Source of the DNA: Ciona savignyi | Taxonomy: Eukaryota > Chordata > Ascidiacea > Phlebobranchia > Cionidae | Reading direction: 5' to 3' | DNA length: 64,000 nt | Assembly: GCA_000149265.1 (NCBI GenBank) | Contig: CH003410.1 | Location: forward strand, 243,197-307,196 | Shown: one piece after another, positions 1 through 11,600 of the stretch | Layout: the number at the start of each line of letters is the position of its first letter | Position numbering within the stretch: the stretch's first letter is position 1 | Program-made: the position numbers and the translations under genes | Notes under the pieces: model-generated | Told to the model about the DNA's origin: nothing | Database searches by the model: none | Seen by the model: the letters and a program-made list of their open reading frames with translations, nothing else

Positions 1-1480
1 ATGGCTTTTCTCTGCTTACGTTTATTACTGTAGGTTGGGTATGGTCGTTATAACCAAATACCTCATGTCAGCAGTCGGTTGGCAGAGTTACTCTAATGCG
101 GTGGTTCTCGATCTTTTTGACCTCAATTAAGAAACGAACGGGCGCACTTTGCACGGGGAGTCAAAACAATATGCTAAATACTCAAACAATTTAGGAAAAA
201 TATGGTAAATTAAAAGTTTTTTTGGAAGTTCCAGAACTAACGTAACAATGGAAAAGAACGAACTAGACACTAACCATTTAGTAGTTTATGATCTATGCAC
301 ACTATGTCGTAAATTTACGAAATGCAAGTGTGGCGCACCTAGCTAACCCCTATGGCGCACCATTTGAGAAGCACTGCTTTAATGAGTTCAATAGTTCAAC
401 CAAAGTATTTTATACTCTTGGTGGCAACGATAGTTATGTTTTTTTATGTACTTTGATAGGGGTTATATTACATAAGTTGTATTATCGTGTGGTTAAATGG
501 TTAAGATAGCCGATATACCGACTCCTATGCAAAAACGGTCTTAGTGATCATGGGCTCGAAACCGAGTAAAAAAATATTGCACAAGGCAAAGTAATTTTGT
601 AATAAACCATCATTGGATAGAAAGTTTTTTTTTTGTACATGTGGATAGTAAATTCCTTTTCGTCAGATTACCTCATAGTTACCGTCAGCTTTACAGCAGA
701 AGTCAGTGCAATATGTTAAATAAGTTACCAAAAGCTGGACCTATTGCCGATGGAATAGCTTGGTGGGTTATTGCGTCGCCTTTTAGCCAAATGGTTGCGG
801 TTTATAAACTGGTCGATAGCTAGTAGGTTGTGTCCTTGAGCAAGGCACAAAACGGACATTTTCTGAGCACAGTGAAGTAAAGATGACGTATAACCAATTA
901 AGACTCTATGCGCGGGCGGATGTGACGAGTGGTACCCTCTATGAGTCGTTGTTTTTAACGTGTGTTTTGCTGAGTAACAATGGTGGGAATGTTTGTTTGG
1001 TTGAAAGCAGCATGTGCTAGGCTGCGCGCCGGTGTTCTCGTTTAGCTGTAAAGTTTTGCAATAGTGGAGTGTGGAGCAGTGCTTTGTGAAATAAAGGTGT
1101 TGATTGTGCATCTGCTAGCTGTTTTGTTGGGAAAAAAAATTGCCGATGTACGAATTTTTAAGTAAAATTTTGGTGGGTTTTGAGTTTAGGTTGCAGATCC
1201 AAGCTTAAATTTTAAATTGTGAAAAAATCTAAGACTTTCTATATCAGGATTTTGAGTGACAGCCGTTTTTGTGGGGTCAGTTTGCATTGGGCCAGATTTA
1301 GGAAAATAAGCAATCAAATACTGTAATTTAAAAAAAAGAACGATGGGCACGTGGTAATCTAACGATTTCCCGTTCAAGAACCTCGTTCCCAAGCTATTAC
1401 AGTGTATAGTGAGTGTATTGCAATGTTTAAATACAACTAAAACATCATACATTGCTGCAGTTTTTGTTACATAATATAGA
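1..1480. other. No gene recognised
   Basis: No open frame here resembles a known protein. The stretch holds a SINE B copy near 484-585 and the outer part of the left arm of the inverted duplication from about 730 to 992. That outer part is itself derived from a SINE A-like tRNA head ('gcgtcgccttttagcc', 'gttgtgtccttgagcaaggc'). From about 1498 a sequence starting cagggtccggcaacctgcg looks like a hAT terminal remnant. Confidence 0.5.
484..585 (+). repeat. SINE family B copy (tRNA-Ser-like)
   Basis: An A-box-like stretch (gtgtggttaaatggttaag) is followed about 60 bases later by a B-box-like gctcgaaaccg and an A-rich end. It is a degraded copy of the tRNA-Ser-headed SINE seen about a dozen times here. 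Confidence 0.6.
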
Positions 1481-1660
1481 AAATCACTTGGTTTAAGTCA
1501 GGGTCCGGCAACCTGCGACTCAGGCGCCAAATGCGTTTTTTTAATACTTCTAATACGGCTCTTGCAACTGTAGCGAGCGTTTAATAAGTTTAATACTAAC
1601 ACATAAGTAAAACAAACAGAAGAACACTCGCGTCTTTATCTCAGTGTTGATTTTTTTTTC

Positions 1661-1766
1661 CTACCAAGCCAAGTTTCGAATCCACGATTGGCTCATCACT
1701 TGAACCGTTTTTGTATAAGTTGGTATATGTATCAGGCGCGTTAACCATTCGGCTACACGACCGTTC
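1661..1766 (-). repeat. SINE family B copy
   Basis: Minus-strand copy with A box near 1741-1766 and B box (gtttcgaatcc) near 1673. It lies at the outer end of the 2.2-kb arm, mirrored by the copy at 6256-6350, so it was there before the duplication. Confidence 0.75.
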
Positions 1767-1989
1767 ATCTTAGTGTTGATTTCCTTTTATTGTGCAATTA
1801 AATTATTAGTTTTGCGGCACCCGGTGATTTTCATTTTGTGAAATATCGGTTAAAATGGCTTTTTATATACAAATACCACTTTTCCTGAGAAGTTAGGTAA
1901 AGAGACAACTTAATTAACACGCAAAATTACTTTCGTTTTAATTTTATTATTGCTGGTGACATAGTAGTCTTAATAAAACGCAACAACAT

Positions 1990-2318
1990 TTATTCTCTTT
2001 CCATAATTGCTTCCATTGCTGCTAAGTCAAGAGCGTCCTCTGTAAATACAAAACGTCATGTAACGGCTTTTAAATACTTTAAATGAACACACAATATTTA
2101 CCTAAAGACATTTCTTCGCCTCCATGTTGGTTCCATTTCTTCCATGGGTTCCATGGAGATTCGCCGGGCTGGGCGCCACCGCGAGCAATTGCAGGAATCA
2201 GACCAGCTGCGTGAGGTAGAAGCTTCACACCAAGTTTGACAAGTCCTCCGACTTTAGCATCGGATGGCACCAACTGTACCACGAGAAGAACGACGAGAAA
2301 GACGACTTTGCTTTGCAT
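1990..2318 (-). CDS. Antimicrobial-peptide-like secreted precursor, copy 1
   Basis: Two exons, 2102-2318 and 1990-2039, around a 62-base GT-AG intron, encode 88 residues. Seen: a signal peptide of about 21 residues ending SDA; a basic, amphipathic stretch starting KVGGLVKLGVKLLPHAAG (about residues 22-47); a Trp/Pro/Gly-rich linker (SPWNPWKKWNQH); and an acidic tail encoded by exon 2 (EDALDLAAMEAIMERE). Known: signal, cationic helix and anionic tail is the layout of ascidian haemocyte antimicrobial peptide precursors such as Ci-MAM, Ci-PAP, styelins and clavanins. Inferred: a haemocyte antimicrobial peptide whose acidic tail neutralises it until processing. It differs from copy 2 at residue 9 (Val for Ala). 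Family membership rests on layout, not on alignment. Confidence 0.75.
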
Positions 2319-3037
2319 CTTGTTGTTGTATCACTTGTATGATGAAAACCTACTTGTCTCGCTGTGTATTTAACCACTTACTGTGTTGTGGATAAGACGT
2401 TCTTCGAAGCAAAAAATCACTTCGCGGTAAAATGAAGATGAAACGAAGAAGGCATTTTCCTGGGACGAACGGAAAAGTTTTAAAGAATACAAATTAAAGA
2501 ATGTTTACTGGTGAAAAGAAATCTGGCGATAAAAAGGGGAAGCAATAATTAATATGTCAATAAGCACAGAAGTTAATTAATGACTAAGTTAACGTCGCAT
2601 ATCATAAAAATATAAAGATTTAGATTTCCAGAAAAAATTAAAAAATATCAACGTGGATTCATAAAAACGTTGAACATTTATAGATACAGTTCATCTACAC
2701 GAACTGCAATCAGTTGATGCATAGCTATATGTGGCTAATATACATTGTAGGATTTCGAAGTGCCCGCATTGTCGATTTGCAGGGGAGAGTTCATTTTATG
2801 ATAAAAATAGTTTGGCCAATTTAATTTAATAACCAATAATCTTGATTGCGAGAAAGGTTCTGGTGGGTTTCACTGTATTCACAACTGTCCAATTACGACT
2901 TTGCATGATGTCCCGACATATTTACCAAGTTTAAAAATGTTCTGAGTGGGTTAGAAGGACATCTTTCATCAGAAGAGTTTCAGCCTCAGAAATGCTAGTT
3001 AGCAAACTAGTTGGTTGTGTCCTTGGGCAAGCTACTT

Positions 3038-3170
3038 GTCCGGCGGGTTGGTCTAGCGGTTAAGTGCGTCGCCTTTTGGTGGGCGCGAGGTGATCTGACG
3101 ATTGCACGTGTGTTAACCCCCTTGGTTTTCCCGTTTACGGGGATAAACATGAATATCCTATCCTATCCTA
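3038..3170 (+). repeat. SINE family A copy, internally deleted
   Basis: The tRNA-like head (gtccggcgggttggtctagc) is joined directly to the 3' part (gggcgcgaggtgatctgacg) and an atcctatccta tail, so about 170 internal bases are missing. The same deletion occurs in the mirrored copy at 4857-4990. The deletion therefore predates the inverted duplication. Confidence 0.85.
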
Positions 3171-3848
3171 CTTAATGGAAATGTGCATTGATGTGTGGAA
3201 GTTTAACATGGGCATTTGCCAGACACGTGTTTAATTCTCGACACCTGAAAAACAGAGTACTCCACCATGGACGTCGGATATTCCAATGGTATTGGGTATC
3301 TTTCACGAGGTTTATGAGTACCATTTTTGAAGTTATAGCAATGTCGTTTAGCTGTGTTAAGCCGTTAAATACACAATAAAATTATGTTATTCTAGATCCA
3401 TCTATGCAACTAAGCAATAACATATTGACACGTTTCCTCTTTAACCGGCAACAACCATTTAAACAATTTCCGTTTAATCAAACCATTTTATAATTTATTT
3501 CTGGCATGGCTGTTCAATACATTTGCAAGTTTTGATATTTATTATGAGTGAAGATTTCATGATCGTTATTTTATTTACACCAAATATCCACCTGGTGTGA
3601 CTGTGTAGATGGATACATTGCTCAATGTTTTGTTGAGATATTTTCTCACAGATATACTTGCATGTAAACATAATTTTACGCAAAAGGGATAAAAATTTTA
3701 AATAAAAAAACCAATAAAATATTTAAATGTTATATTTATATATAAGTATATGTATATTACCAATTAACCAAATGCCCAGCCGTACATATGCAAGAGAAAT
3801 ATACCTGAGTCAGAAGTGTTTTGGTTAAATAGTTCGTTGATTATCCTC

Positions 3849-4177
3849 TGTCCATTGCTTCATAATACTTGACTGCAATTGCGGATTGCTCTGGTAACTT
3901 TTGTGAACTGATAACCTGAAATACAAGCATTTTACAAAGAATAGCATTGTTTTACTACAGGTTATAATGGGTTACTTTTAAAATCGAAGGGAACACGTTT
4001 TGCTTTTACTCTGTTTTTTTTTTCTTTTCTTTTTTTATGTCTCCGGTCGCCATATCATTGTTTATAACGCGTTATCGAATCAGGTTAAAGCTTTTAATGA
4101 TCTTAACTGGCATGCGCCTCAATAAGAGTTCGCACATTCAGTCAAGTATATGTAGCAATGGATATAGGGTAATCTTC
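3849..4177. other. Spacer between the inverted arms
   Basis: About 330 bases with no inverted partner, including a T-rich run near 4014-4036 and the motif gcctcaataagagttcgcac. No coding frame of note. Confidence 0.7.
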
Positions 4178-4856
4178 CGTTAATCAACGCACTATTTAAC
4201 CAAAACACTTCTGACACAGGTATATTTCTCTTGCATATGTACAGCCGGGCGTTGGGTTGATTGGTAATACCCATATACTTATATATAAATATAACATTTA
4301 AATATTTTACTGTTCTTTTTATTTAAAATTTTTATTCTTTTTGCGTAAAATTATGTTTACATGCAAGTATATCTGTGAGAAAATATCTCAACAAAACATT
4401 GAGCAACGTATCCATCTACAAACTCACACCAGGTGGATATTTGCTGTAAATGAAATAATGCTCATGAAATCTTCACTCATAATAAATATCAAAACTTGCA
4501 AATGTAGATATTAACAGCCATGCCAGAAATAAATTATAAAATGGTTTGATTAAACGGAAATTGTTCAGATAGTTGTTGCCGGTTAAAGAGGAAACGTGTC
4601 AATATGTTATTGCTTAGTTGCGTAGATAGATCTATAGAATAACATAATTTTATGGTGTATTTAACGGTTTAACACAGCTAAACGAAATTGCTATAACTTC
4701 AAAAATGGTACTCATAAACCTCGTAAAAGATACCCAATACCATTGGAATATCCGACGTCCATGGTGGAGTACTCTATTTTTCAGGTGTGGAGAATTAGAC
4801 ACGTGTCTGGCAACTGCCCATGTTAAACCTCCACACATCAATGCAATTTCCATTAA

Positions 4857-4990
4857 GTAGGATAGGATAGGATATTCATGTTTATCCCCGTGAACGGGAA
4901 AACCAAGGGAGTTAACACACGTGCAATCGTCAGATCACCTCGCGCCCACCGAAAGGCGACGCACTTAACCGCTAGACCAACCCGCTGGAC
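4857..4990 (-). repeat. SINE family A copy, internally deleted
   Basis: Starts with a ggatagg tail and ends at the head (ccaacccgctggac). It is the mirror of 3038-3170. Confidence 0.85.
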
Positions 4991-5653
4991 AAGTAGCTTG
5001 CCCAAGGACACAACCGACTTATAGCTCGCTAGCATTTCTGAGGCTAAAACTCTTCTGATGAAAGATGTCCTTCTAACCCACCCAGAACATTTTTAAACTT
5101 GGTAAATATGTCGGGACATCATGCAAAGTCGTAATTGGACAGTTGTGAATACAGTGAAACCCACCAGAACCTTTCTCGTAATCAAGATTATTGGTTATTA
5201 AATTAACTTGGCCAAACTATTTTTATCATAAAATGAACTCTCCCCTGCATATCGACAATGTGGGCACTTTGAAATCCTACAATGTATATTAGCCACATAT
5301 AGCTATGCATTAACTGATTGCAGTTCGTGTATGTGAACTGTATCTATAAATGTTCAACATTTTTATGAATCCACGTTGATATTTTTTAATTTTCTCTGGA
5401 AATCTAAATCTTTATATTTTTATGATATGCGACATTAACTTAGTCATTAATTAACTTCTGTGGTTATGAACATATCAATTATTGCTTCCCCTTTTCATCG
5501 ACAGATTTCTTTTCACCAGTAAACATTCTTTAATTTGTATTCTTTAAAACTTTTCCGTTCGTCCCAGGAAAATGCCTTCTTCGTTTCATCTTCATTTTAC
5601 CGCGAAGTGATTTTTTGCTTCGAAGAACGTCTTATCCACAACACAGTAAGTGC

Positions 5654-5660
5654 TTAAATA
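5654..5660 (+). promoter_or_regulatory. TATA-like box of the peptide gene
   Basis: TTAAATA lies 49 bases upstream of the start codon of copy 2, and the same word is conserved in the other arm (gtatttaacc near 2367). It is the only TATA-like word close to the start. Transcription start not shown. Confidence 0.35.
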
Positions 5661-5708
5661 CACAGCGAGACAAGTAGGTTTTCATCATACAAGTGATACA
5701 ACAACAAG

Positions 5709-6037
5709 ATGCAAAGCAAAGTCGTCTTTCTCGCCGTTCTTCTCGTGGTACAGTTGGTGCCATCCGATGCTAAAGTCGGAGGACTTGTCAAACTTGGTGT
5801 GAAGCTTCTACCTCACGCAGCTGGTCTGATTCCTGCAATTGCTCGCGGTGGCGCCCAGCCCGGCGAATCCCCATGGAACCCATGGAAGAAATGGAACCAA
5901 CATGGAGGCGAAGAAATGTCTTTAGGTAAATATTGTGTGTTCATTTAAAGTATTTAAAAGCCGTTACATGACGTTTTGTATTTACAGAGGACGCTCTTGA
6001 CTTAGCAGCAATGGAAGCAATTATGGAAAGAGAATAA
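5709..6037 (+). CDS. Antimicrobial-peptide-like secreted precursor, copy 2
   Basis: Exons 5709-5925 and 5988-6037, intron 5926-5987 (GTAAAT...TTACAG); 88 codons plus TAA. Reading through the donor would add GKYCVFI and a stop; the acceptor and the acidic exon 2 make splicing much more likely. Same layout as copy 1: signal peptide to Ala21, basic amphipathic segment with Lys22, Lys28, Lys32, His36 and Arg46, Trp-rich linker, acidic C-terminus. Residue 9 is Ala here. The arms are conserved well outside the exons, including the probable promoter, so both copies could be expressed. Processing probably occurs in the ARGG region, but no site can be proved. Confidence 0.78.
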
Positions 6038-6078
6038 ATGTTGTTGCGTTTTATTAAGACTACTATGTCACCAGCAAT

Positions 6079-6084
6079 AATAAA
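6079..6084 (+). terminator. Polyadenylation signal of peptide gene copy 2
   Basis: AATAAA 41 bases after the stop codon. Its mirror (TTTATT near 1943) serves copy 1. Confidence 0.7.
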
Positions 6085-6255
6085 ATTAAAACGAAAGTAA
6101 TTTTGCGTGTTAAGTTGTCTCTTTACCTAACTTCTCAGGAAAAGTGGTATTTGTATATAAAAAGCCATTTTAACCGATATTTCACAAAATGAAAATCACC
6201 GGTGCCGCAAAACTTATAATTTAATTGCACAATAAAAGGAAATCAACACTAAGAT

Positions 6256-6350
6256 GAACGGTCGTGTAGCCGAATGGTTAACGCGCCTGATACATATACC
6301 AATCTATACAAAAACGGTTCAAGTGATGAGCCAATCGTGGATTCGAAACA
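6256..6350 (+). repeat. SINE family B copy
   Basis: A box gtgtagccgaatggttaacg and B box ggattcgaaac are both intact. Mirror of 1661-1766. Confidence 0.8.
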
Positions 6351-6659
6351 TTGGGGAATCACCACCATTGTTACTCAGCAAAACACTCGTTAAAAACAAC
6401 GACTCATAGAGGGTACCACTCGTCACATCCGCCCGCGCATAGAGGTCTTAATTGGTTATACGCCATCTTTACTTCACTGTGCTCAGAAAATATCCGTTTA
6501 GTGCATTGCTCAAGGACACAGCCTATTAGCTATCGACCAGTTTATAAACCACAACTATTTGGCTAAAAGGCGACGCAATAACCCACCAAGCTATTCCATC
6601 GGCTATATAGGGTCCAGCTTTTGAGCCAATCGTGGATGAGCCAATCGTGGATTCGAAAC

Positions 6660-8520
6660 TTGTGGCACACAGTGTCTAATAGTCCAACATTTCGCCAAAT
6701 CTGATCAAAATTAGAGCAGCCATTCAAGCGCTATATGCCCCAAAAAGCTAATTTATTGGAAAAAAACTTTTGGATTTTAACGTCTCAGGGGAATTCCCCT
6801 GAATTCACTACCCAAAATTTTGGTTTCTTCGTATCTAGACCATGTTCTCTTACAAATGTCAAATTTTCATTGCGATTCCATTACTCCTTTTGGTAGATGT
6901 CGTGGCAACATGCCATTCCTGTCAAGCGTTTGACGAAAAAAAAAAGAAAAAAAACGGACAAAAACAATATGTGTCCCAATTTTTCAAATGGGACCCATAA
7001 CTAAAAAGTTGCATACGCCCCATGCCTATCTTAACCCTTCTCCCTGAAATTCCCAAAAATTCAATCCACTAAAACTAGTCATCACTTTTATTTATGCTTT
7101 ATATCATAGGAAAGGAAATGTCAACCGGAACGAATGTGAGAACCATCACGATATTCTGATTCTAGATGAAATCTAAGCGCCTATGTTTTTACTAAACTCG
7201 GAAATGACATCATCATAATTCAAGTTCAAATCACGGTGTATGTAACGGGAAGCAAGGCCATTTAAACGAGTTTCGTCCATTGTAGAACGCAAGTATTTTT
7301 AATGAAATTTAAACTGCTTAACCACCGTTCACTTGTGGCAGTTGCCACAGAAAATGTGGCATATATTTGCAATAGAAACGAAATATCGGAAAAGATTTAA
7401 AGCTTGTCTCCTCTAAGACCTCAACGGCTCGGTCTAGAGCATTTTCCCTCTGCCGTTGCCAATACGTTTGCCAAAGCAAGTAGCCTAATTCAATCGTCAT
7501 TGCTTCTTCGTCATAGGAAGGAAAACAAAATTCAACGTTTCGGATTTGATGCTTTCAAACAATTGACCCATGCAGTATTTTGGAAGAAGAGATTGCAAGG
7601 ATAGCGTTGTGACAGTGTGTGCATTAAATCGTTGGCGTATTTGTAAAATAACAGTGTCAATATAAGGAAAACACGCCTATTTCGTACTATGTACAAGGGG
7701 TATCAGCGGGCACATTCACTCGATGAATTTGTCGGCCAGGTATTCTTGACATTAATATTTGGCTCCCATAATGTTCTTCCGCTAGTGCAAACAAAACTCC
7801 AAACGTGTTGCCATCACTTATTCGTTGTAGAGTGTCATGCAGGCAGTTTTGTACAAACGATACCGCTAAAACGCTTAAATCTACGGTAGACAAATGTAGC
7901 AAAACAGATAACCCTTTTTATTACCTCAAGTATATACGTTTGTCTTAACTTCAAGAGTTACCACAAACATTGAGTCACGGGCCCCGTAACAGCATGAGCT
8001 TTGCCTCCGTTACGATTGCAATGAGTTAGAGAATCCAATGAAGCAAAAACGGCAGAACAAATTGTGATTAGGTAACCATAAAACCCGGTTTATACACTAG
8101 TATTGGTGATGCCATAACGAGTCCATCTTGCCAATACATTGTAGGCAAAGGATATTACTCGATATTACTATCATTACAACTTGCATAACTTTGACAAGGT
8201 AATTATATGCCCTTTTAGAAAATACAGTTCTTCCATTAATCAAAATAATTTATTGATCATCGCTCTGCAAAGAACGCGCATTGTTATGAGAAAGCAAAGT
8301 TCATTGAATTGTTTGTCTTTTTATTGAATGTGCCTATACCTACCAATTCCACTAGAAGCGATGATTTGTTATTCTACCTTTCGCAGTCGTCCATTATTTT
8401 TCAATTTAAAGTGGCCAACTGAGCAAAAAGCGCTGAAAAGATGGTTTGAAGTAATTTCTTTGAAGTGTGTGAACGTCTCAATTGTCACCTGGGTAATAGT
8501 TCCCGTGGTAATTCCCAAAC
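6660..8520. other. Intergenic stretch, no gene recognised
   Basis: Holds a dispersed repeat at about 6700-6990 (agagcagccattcaagcgct ... ccttttggtagatgtcg) related to about 36020-36120. Two minus-strand frames, about 7318-7550 and 7687-7902, are open for 60-75 codons. They show no recognisable domain and no matching splice sites, so they are not called as genes. Confidence 0.4.
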
Positions 8521-8534
8521 AGATACGCTTGGCC

Positions 8535-8542
8535 TATATAAA
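8535..8542 (+). promoter_or_regulatory. TATA box
   Basis: TATATAAA, 61 bases upstream of the claudin-like start codon at 8603. Perfect match to the TATA consensus at a normal distance. Confidence 0.55.
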
Positions 8543-8602
8543 CAGGAATAACACAAATTTAGGCCAATTCTATATTTTGGAATAAGGAAAGGCTGCTGTA
8601 CC

Positions 8603-11600
8603 ATGGCAGATGAAACTGAGAAACCCCACGTGCAAAGGTTTATGCAGTTCGTACGTAAACACGGTAAGTGCACACAGTGGATTACAGGTTTAACAAATAA
8701 AGTAATGTCACCACTATATCGGATATTCATGTTTTTTTTTTGAACCCAGAATGGGCTTATATGTATCGGTCGCGCTAACCATTTAGCCCCACGACCGTTT
8801 AAGGATAAAGTAATTAATGTTATGTACTAGTGAATGGGAAAACGCAAGGCGCGTTATCACACGGACAAACGTTAAATTACCGCGCGAACCGTCGTTGTGC
8901 GTAATCGAGAAGTTCCTTCGCTTTAAAAACAACCTGTTAATCCATTGGGTTATCTAGCCCGTGCTAACAATTTATATTTCATAGCAATTTATGAATGATA
9001 AATGTACATATGCGAACTTTATCGTTGTATCATCATCTGTGTTTAAATTAATATTGGTAAAAATGTTACTTTCAGGGGCAATTATGTGCCTAATTTTCAA
9101 CATTAGGCGTGGCATATAATCTATTAAACTTGCTTCCATTACAGCATCAACAGGACAAAGCAAATTGAATTATCTCGGCGAATTAGCTACTGCTTGGAAA
9201 GGAAGAGTTGGACTGCCGAACCAATCTGGCGACAAAACTGATTTAGGGAGAGTTGAATCTAATCCCGACGGCGGTGTGTTAAACCGACTCCGTAAAGCTG
9301 AAATTCAACAAAAAGTCGAAGCTTGGAGGGTGGTTCTGTTAGCTACCATCGCCGGGCTTGGATTGTTTTCGTTGTTCTTGTCTCTTGTTCTCCCAGAGTG
9401 GTTCGTTCTTATTCAGTTTGGCGGCTCCGTGCAAGGCCATATCGGTTATTTTCAAAGATGCGTGTACGGTCCTGGTCCAGGGCCACCTAATTGCTTTCAT
9501 GAGATAATATCAGGTAAGTTTGGGCGGCCATTTTTCTACAAAAAAACTTGTGCCCATGGCGTTTTTTTGTAATATCATTACCTGTTTAAGCAAGCTTATA
9601 GCATATAGAAATAGCACACCAACATATTTTCTAGCAGATGTCCGGCCGGTTAGTATGGTGGTTAAGTGCGTCGCTCTTCAATCGAAAGGTTGCAGATGCG
9701 AAACTGGTCCGTAGCTAGTCGGTTGTGTCCTTGGGCAAGTCGGTTGTGTCCTTGGATAAACATGAATATCTCATCCCATCCAGACAGAGATTGTACAGAT
9801 TTTTCTTTTGTAACCACGATTGAAAAGAGCATGAAAAGATATCCTATTTTAGGCCTGATCTACCTTTATTAGATTCCATATATTCTGGCATCGTGCATTA
9901 TGCGCTAAATCTTTTATATTTATCAAAAGAGGCAGCAGCGCCGGTCGGTTTATTTCTGATCAGCATCATATGTGGGTTCGGTTCTATATTATTCGGGGCA
10001 CGACGATTATTTCTAACAAGGTGCAAGCCGGCCCCTGATGACGCAAAATCGTCGACTTACCAGAGAATGAGAAGCCTCCTGCTTGTCTCCGGTATGCTCT
10101 ATTTTAGTTTAGTTTATATTTTAGATTATTCATTTTTTGGCCCAGTTTTTTAAAAATGGCAAACGATTATAATCGCGACACAGGAACGGGAAAAGACGGC
10201 AAAACGAACGGTGGTTAAAACACGTCATTATAAAAAAGGATATAATTTAATAAATTTAGCGGACGCGGCTGCCAAACCAAGGCGAAAGAACAATATTAAG
10301 CAATCAAAATTTAATAAAGACCAAACGATATATTTATTGCATTTGAAAGATAAAACACATTTCAATAACTTCTCTGGTAACCGCTGCAGGCACGTGGTGT
10401 TGCTCACTACCGGGTTATCGAAGCTTTAGGCAAGGTCCTTTAAGCGCCTTTTCAAAGACACAACTGAAGAGATGGGATCAGTTTTAAAACTGAAAAACCC
10501 TTCGACTGAAAGGCGACACACTGACCCACCAAGCAAATCGTTTCAATTGAATAGCTCCAGCAATCCAACAGCTGGCGCGAGGTACTCTGACGGTTATCAG
10601 TGTGTTAACGCTTCCTTAAGCATTGTGTGGCCAAATAAATTAAGCGACCAATAAACCACACATTCGAATTCTAGCCCGGTCAAAACAAATATAAAAAACG
10701 CTTCCTTGGTATTCGCGAGGTAATCTGGCAATTGCCTGTGTGTTAACGCCCACTGCGTTTTCCGATTCAAGGAGATAAACATAAATATCCTCTCCTATAC
10801 CGGTTTCTTATTGCAGGCACAAGCTGCACTTGTGGAGTCAGTGTTTTTACGTACTTGTACCACGATTACCTGGTTCCAATCAGTGCAAGTTACGTACTTG
10901 GTTGGCTTGCCTCCTTTCTTCTGTTATTCGGTGGCATCATTGGTTTCTGCTTCAAAAACAAGTCCAGTTCGAAACCCTCCGTAACCCCAGCAGGTACATC
11001 TTAATGTACGGATAGGATAGGATATTCATGGTATCCTCATTTACCTGTGAAATTGTTTAGTAGTGTAGCAGGGATTTGTGAAATAAAGGCAATATAATAG
11101 CAAAGCAATGTACGGTCATATTGCCGAATGGTTAAAGCAACCGATGCAAATATCGACTTACATACAAAACGGCACTAGCAAACGAACCCATTATGGGTTC
11201 GATACTTAGTCCGGTAACAAAATATATTAAAGGAGTGCTTCGTAAAATAAGGCGTTGTTAGTACGTCCTGTTTTACGGGAAAACGCAGTGGACATTTAAC
11301 GGCCACGTCATTTTCCCCGTTATACCGTGTGGGTTAACTGACTTGTTTTAACTACTGTAGTTTTTTTCCTGTCTCCTCTTTTAAATAACTGTATTGCTCT
11401 TCTTTAATGCATTAAAGAGACGAAAAATAAGAACTAACTAACTAAGCTTATATTACCCGTTTTAATAGACAGATTGTTGTGAGCTTGGTGTATTAAACTT
11501 TTTTCGTTAACATTTGTAACCAACTATAAGCTTAAGTTTTTTAACTTGCTTTTGAACGCCTATTGGGCTCGTCAACAATATTTTTTATACATAATTGGTA

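Larger units (their letters stand above)
730..3848. repeat. Left arm of large inverted duplication
   Basis: Read in reverse complement, about 1673-3848 matches about 4178-6348 almost base for base. I estimate about 95% identity by eye, with small indels. An outer part, about 730-992, matches about 6352-6622 in the same inverted sense. The 680 bases between these blocks (993-1672) exist only in this arm. The arm carries one copy of the antimicrobial-peptide-like gene, a SINE B near its outer end and an internally deleted SINE A. Confidence 0.9.
4178..6622. repeat. Right arm of large inverted duplication
   Basis: Reverse-complement partner of about 730-3848. At 6348-6352 it joins sequence homologous to about 1676 directly to sequence homologous to about 992, so it lacks 680 bases present in the left arm. 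The phrase gatgagccaatcgtggattc near 6324 recurs at about 6634, just past the outer end, so the last block may be bounded by a short direct repeat. Confidence 0.9.

Noticed and set aside
5926-5948. Peptide gene reading through to a stop after GKYCVFI
   Set aside because: These codons are intron sequence: a GTAAAT donor and TTACAG acceptor flank them in both arms, and exon 2 gives a fitting acidic tail.
1500-6350. Whole inverted duplication as one foldback transposon
   Set aside because: Outer ends lie in an ordinary SINE B, no target duplication is visible, and the arms hold a spliced gene; a segmental inverted duplication fits better.
7318-7902. Two minus-strand frames of 60-75 codons that look like protein in places
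   Set aside because: No domain recognised, no donor/acceptor pair joins them, and plus-strand frames overlap them equally well.
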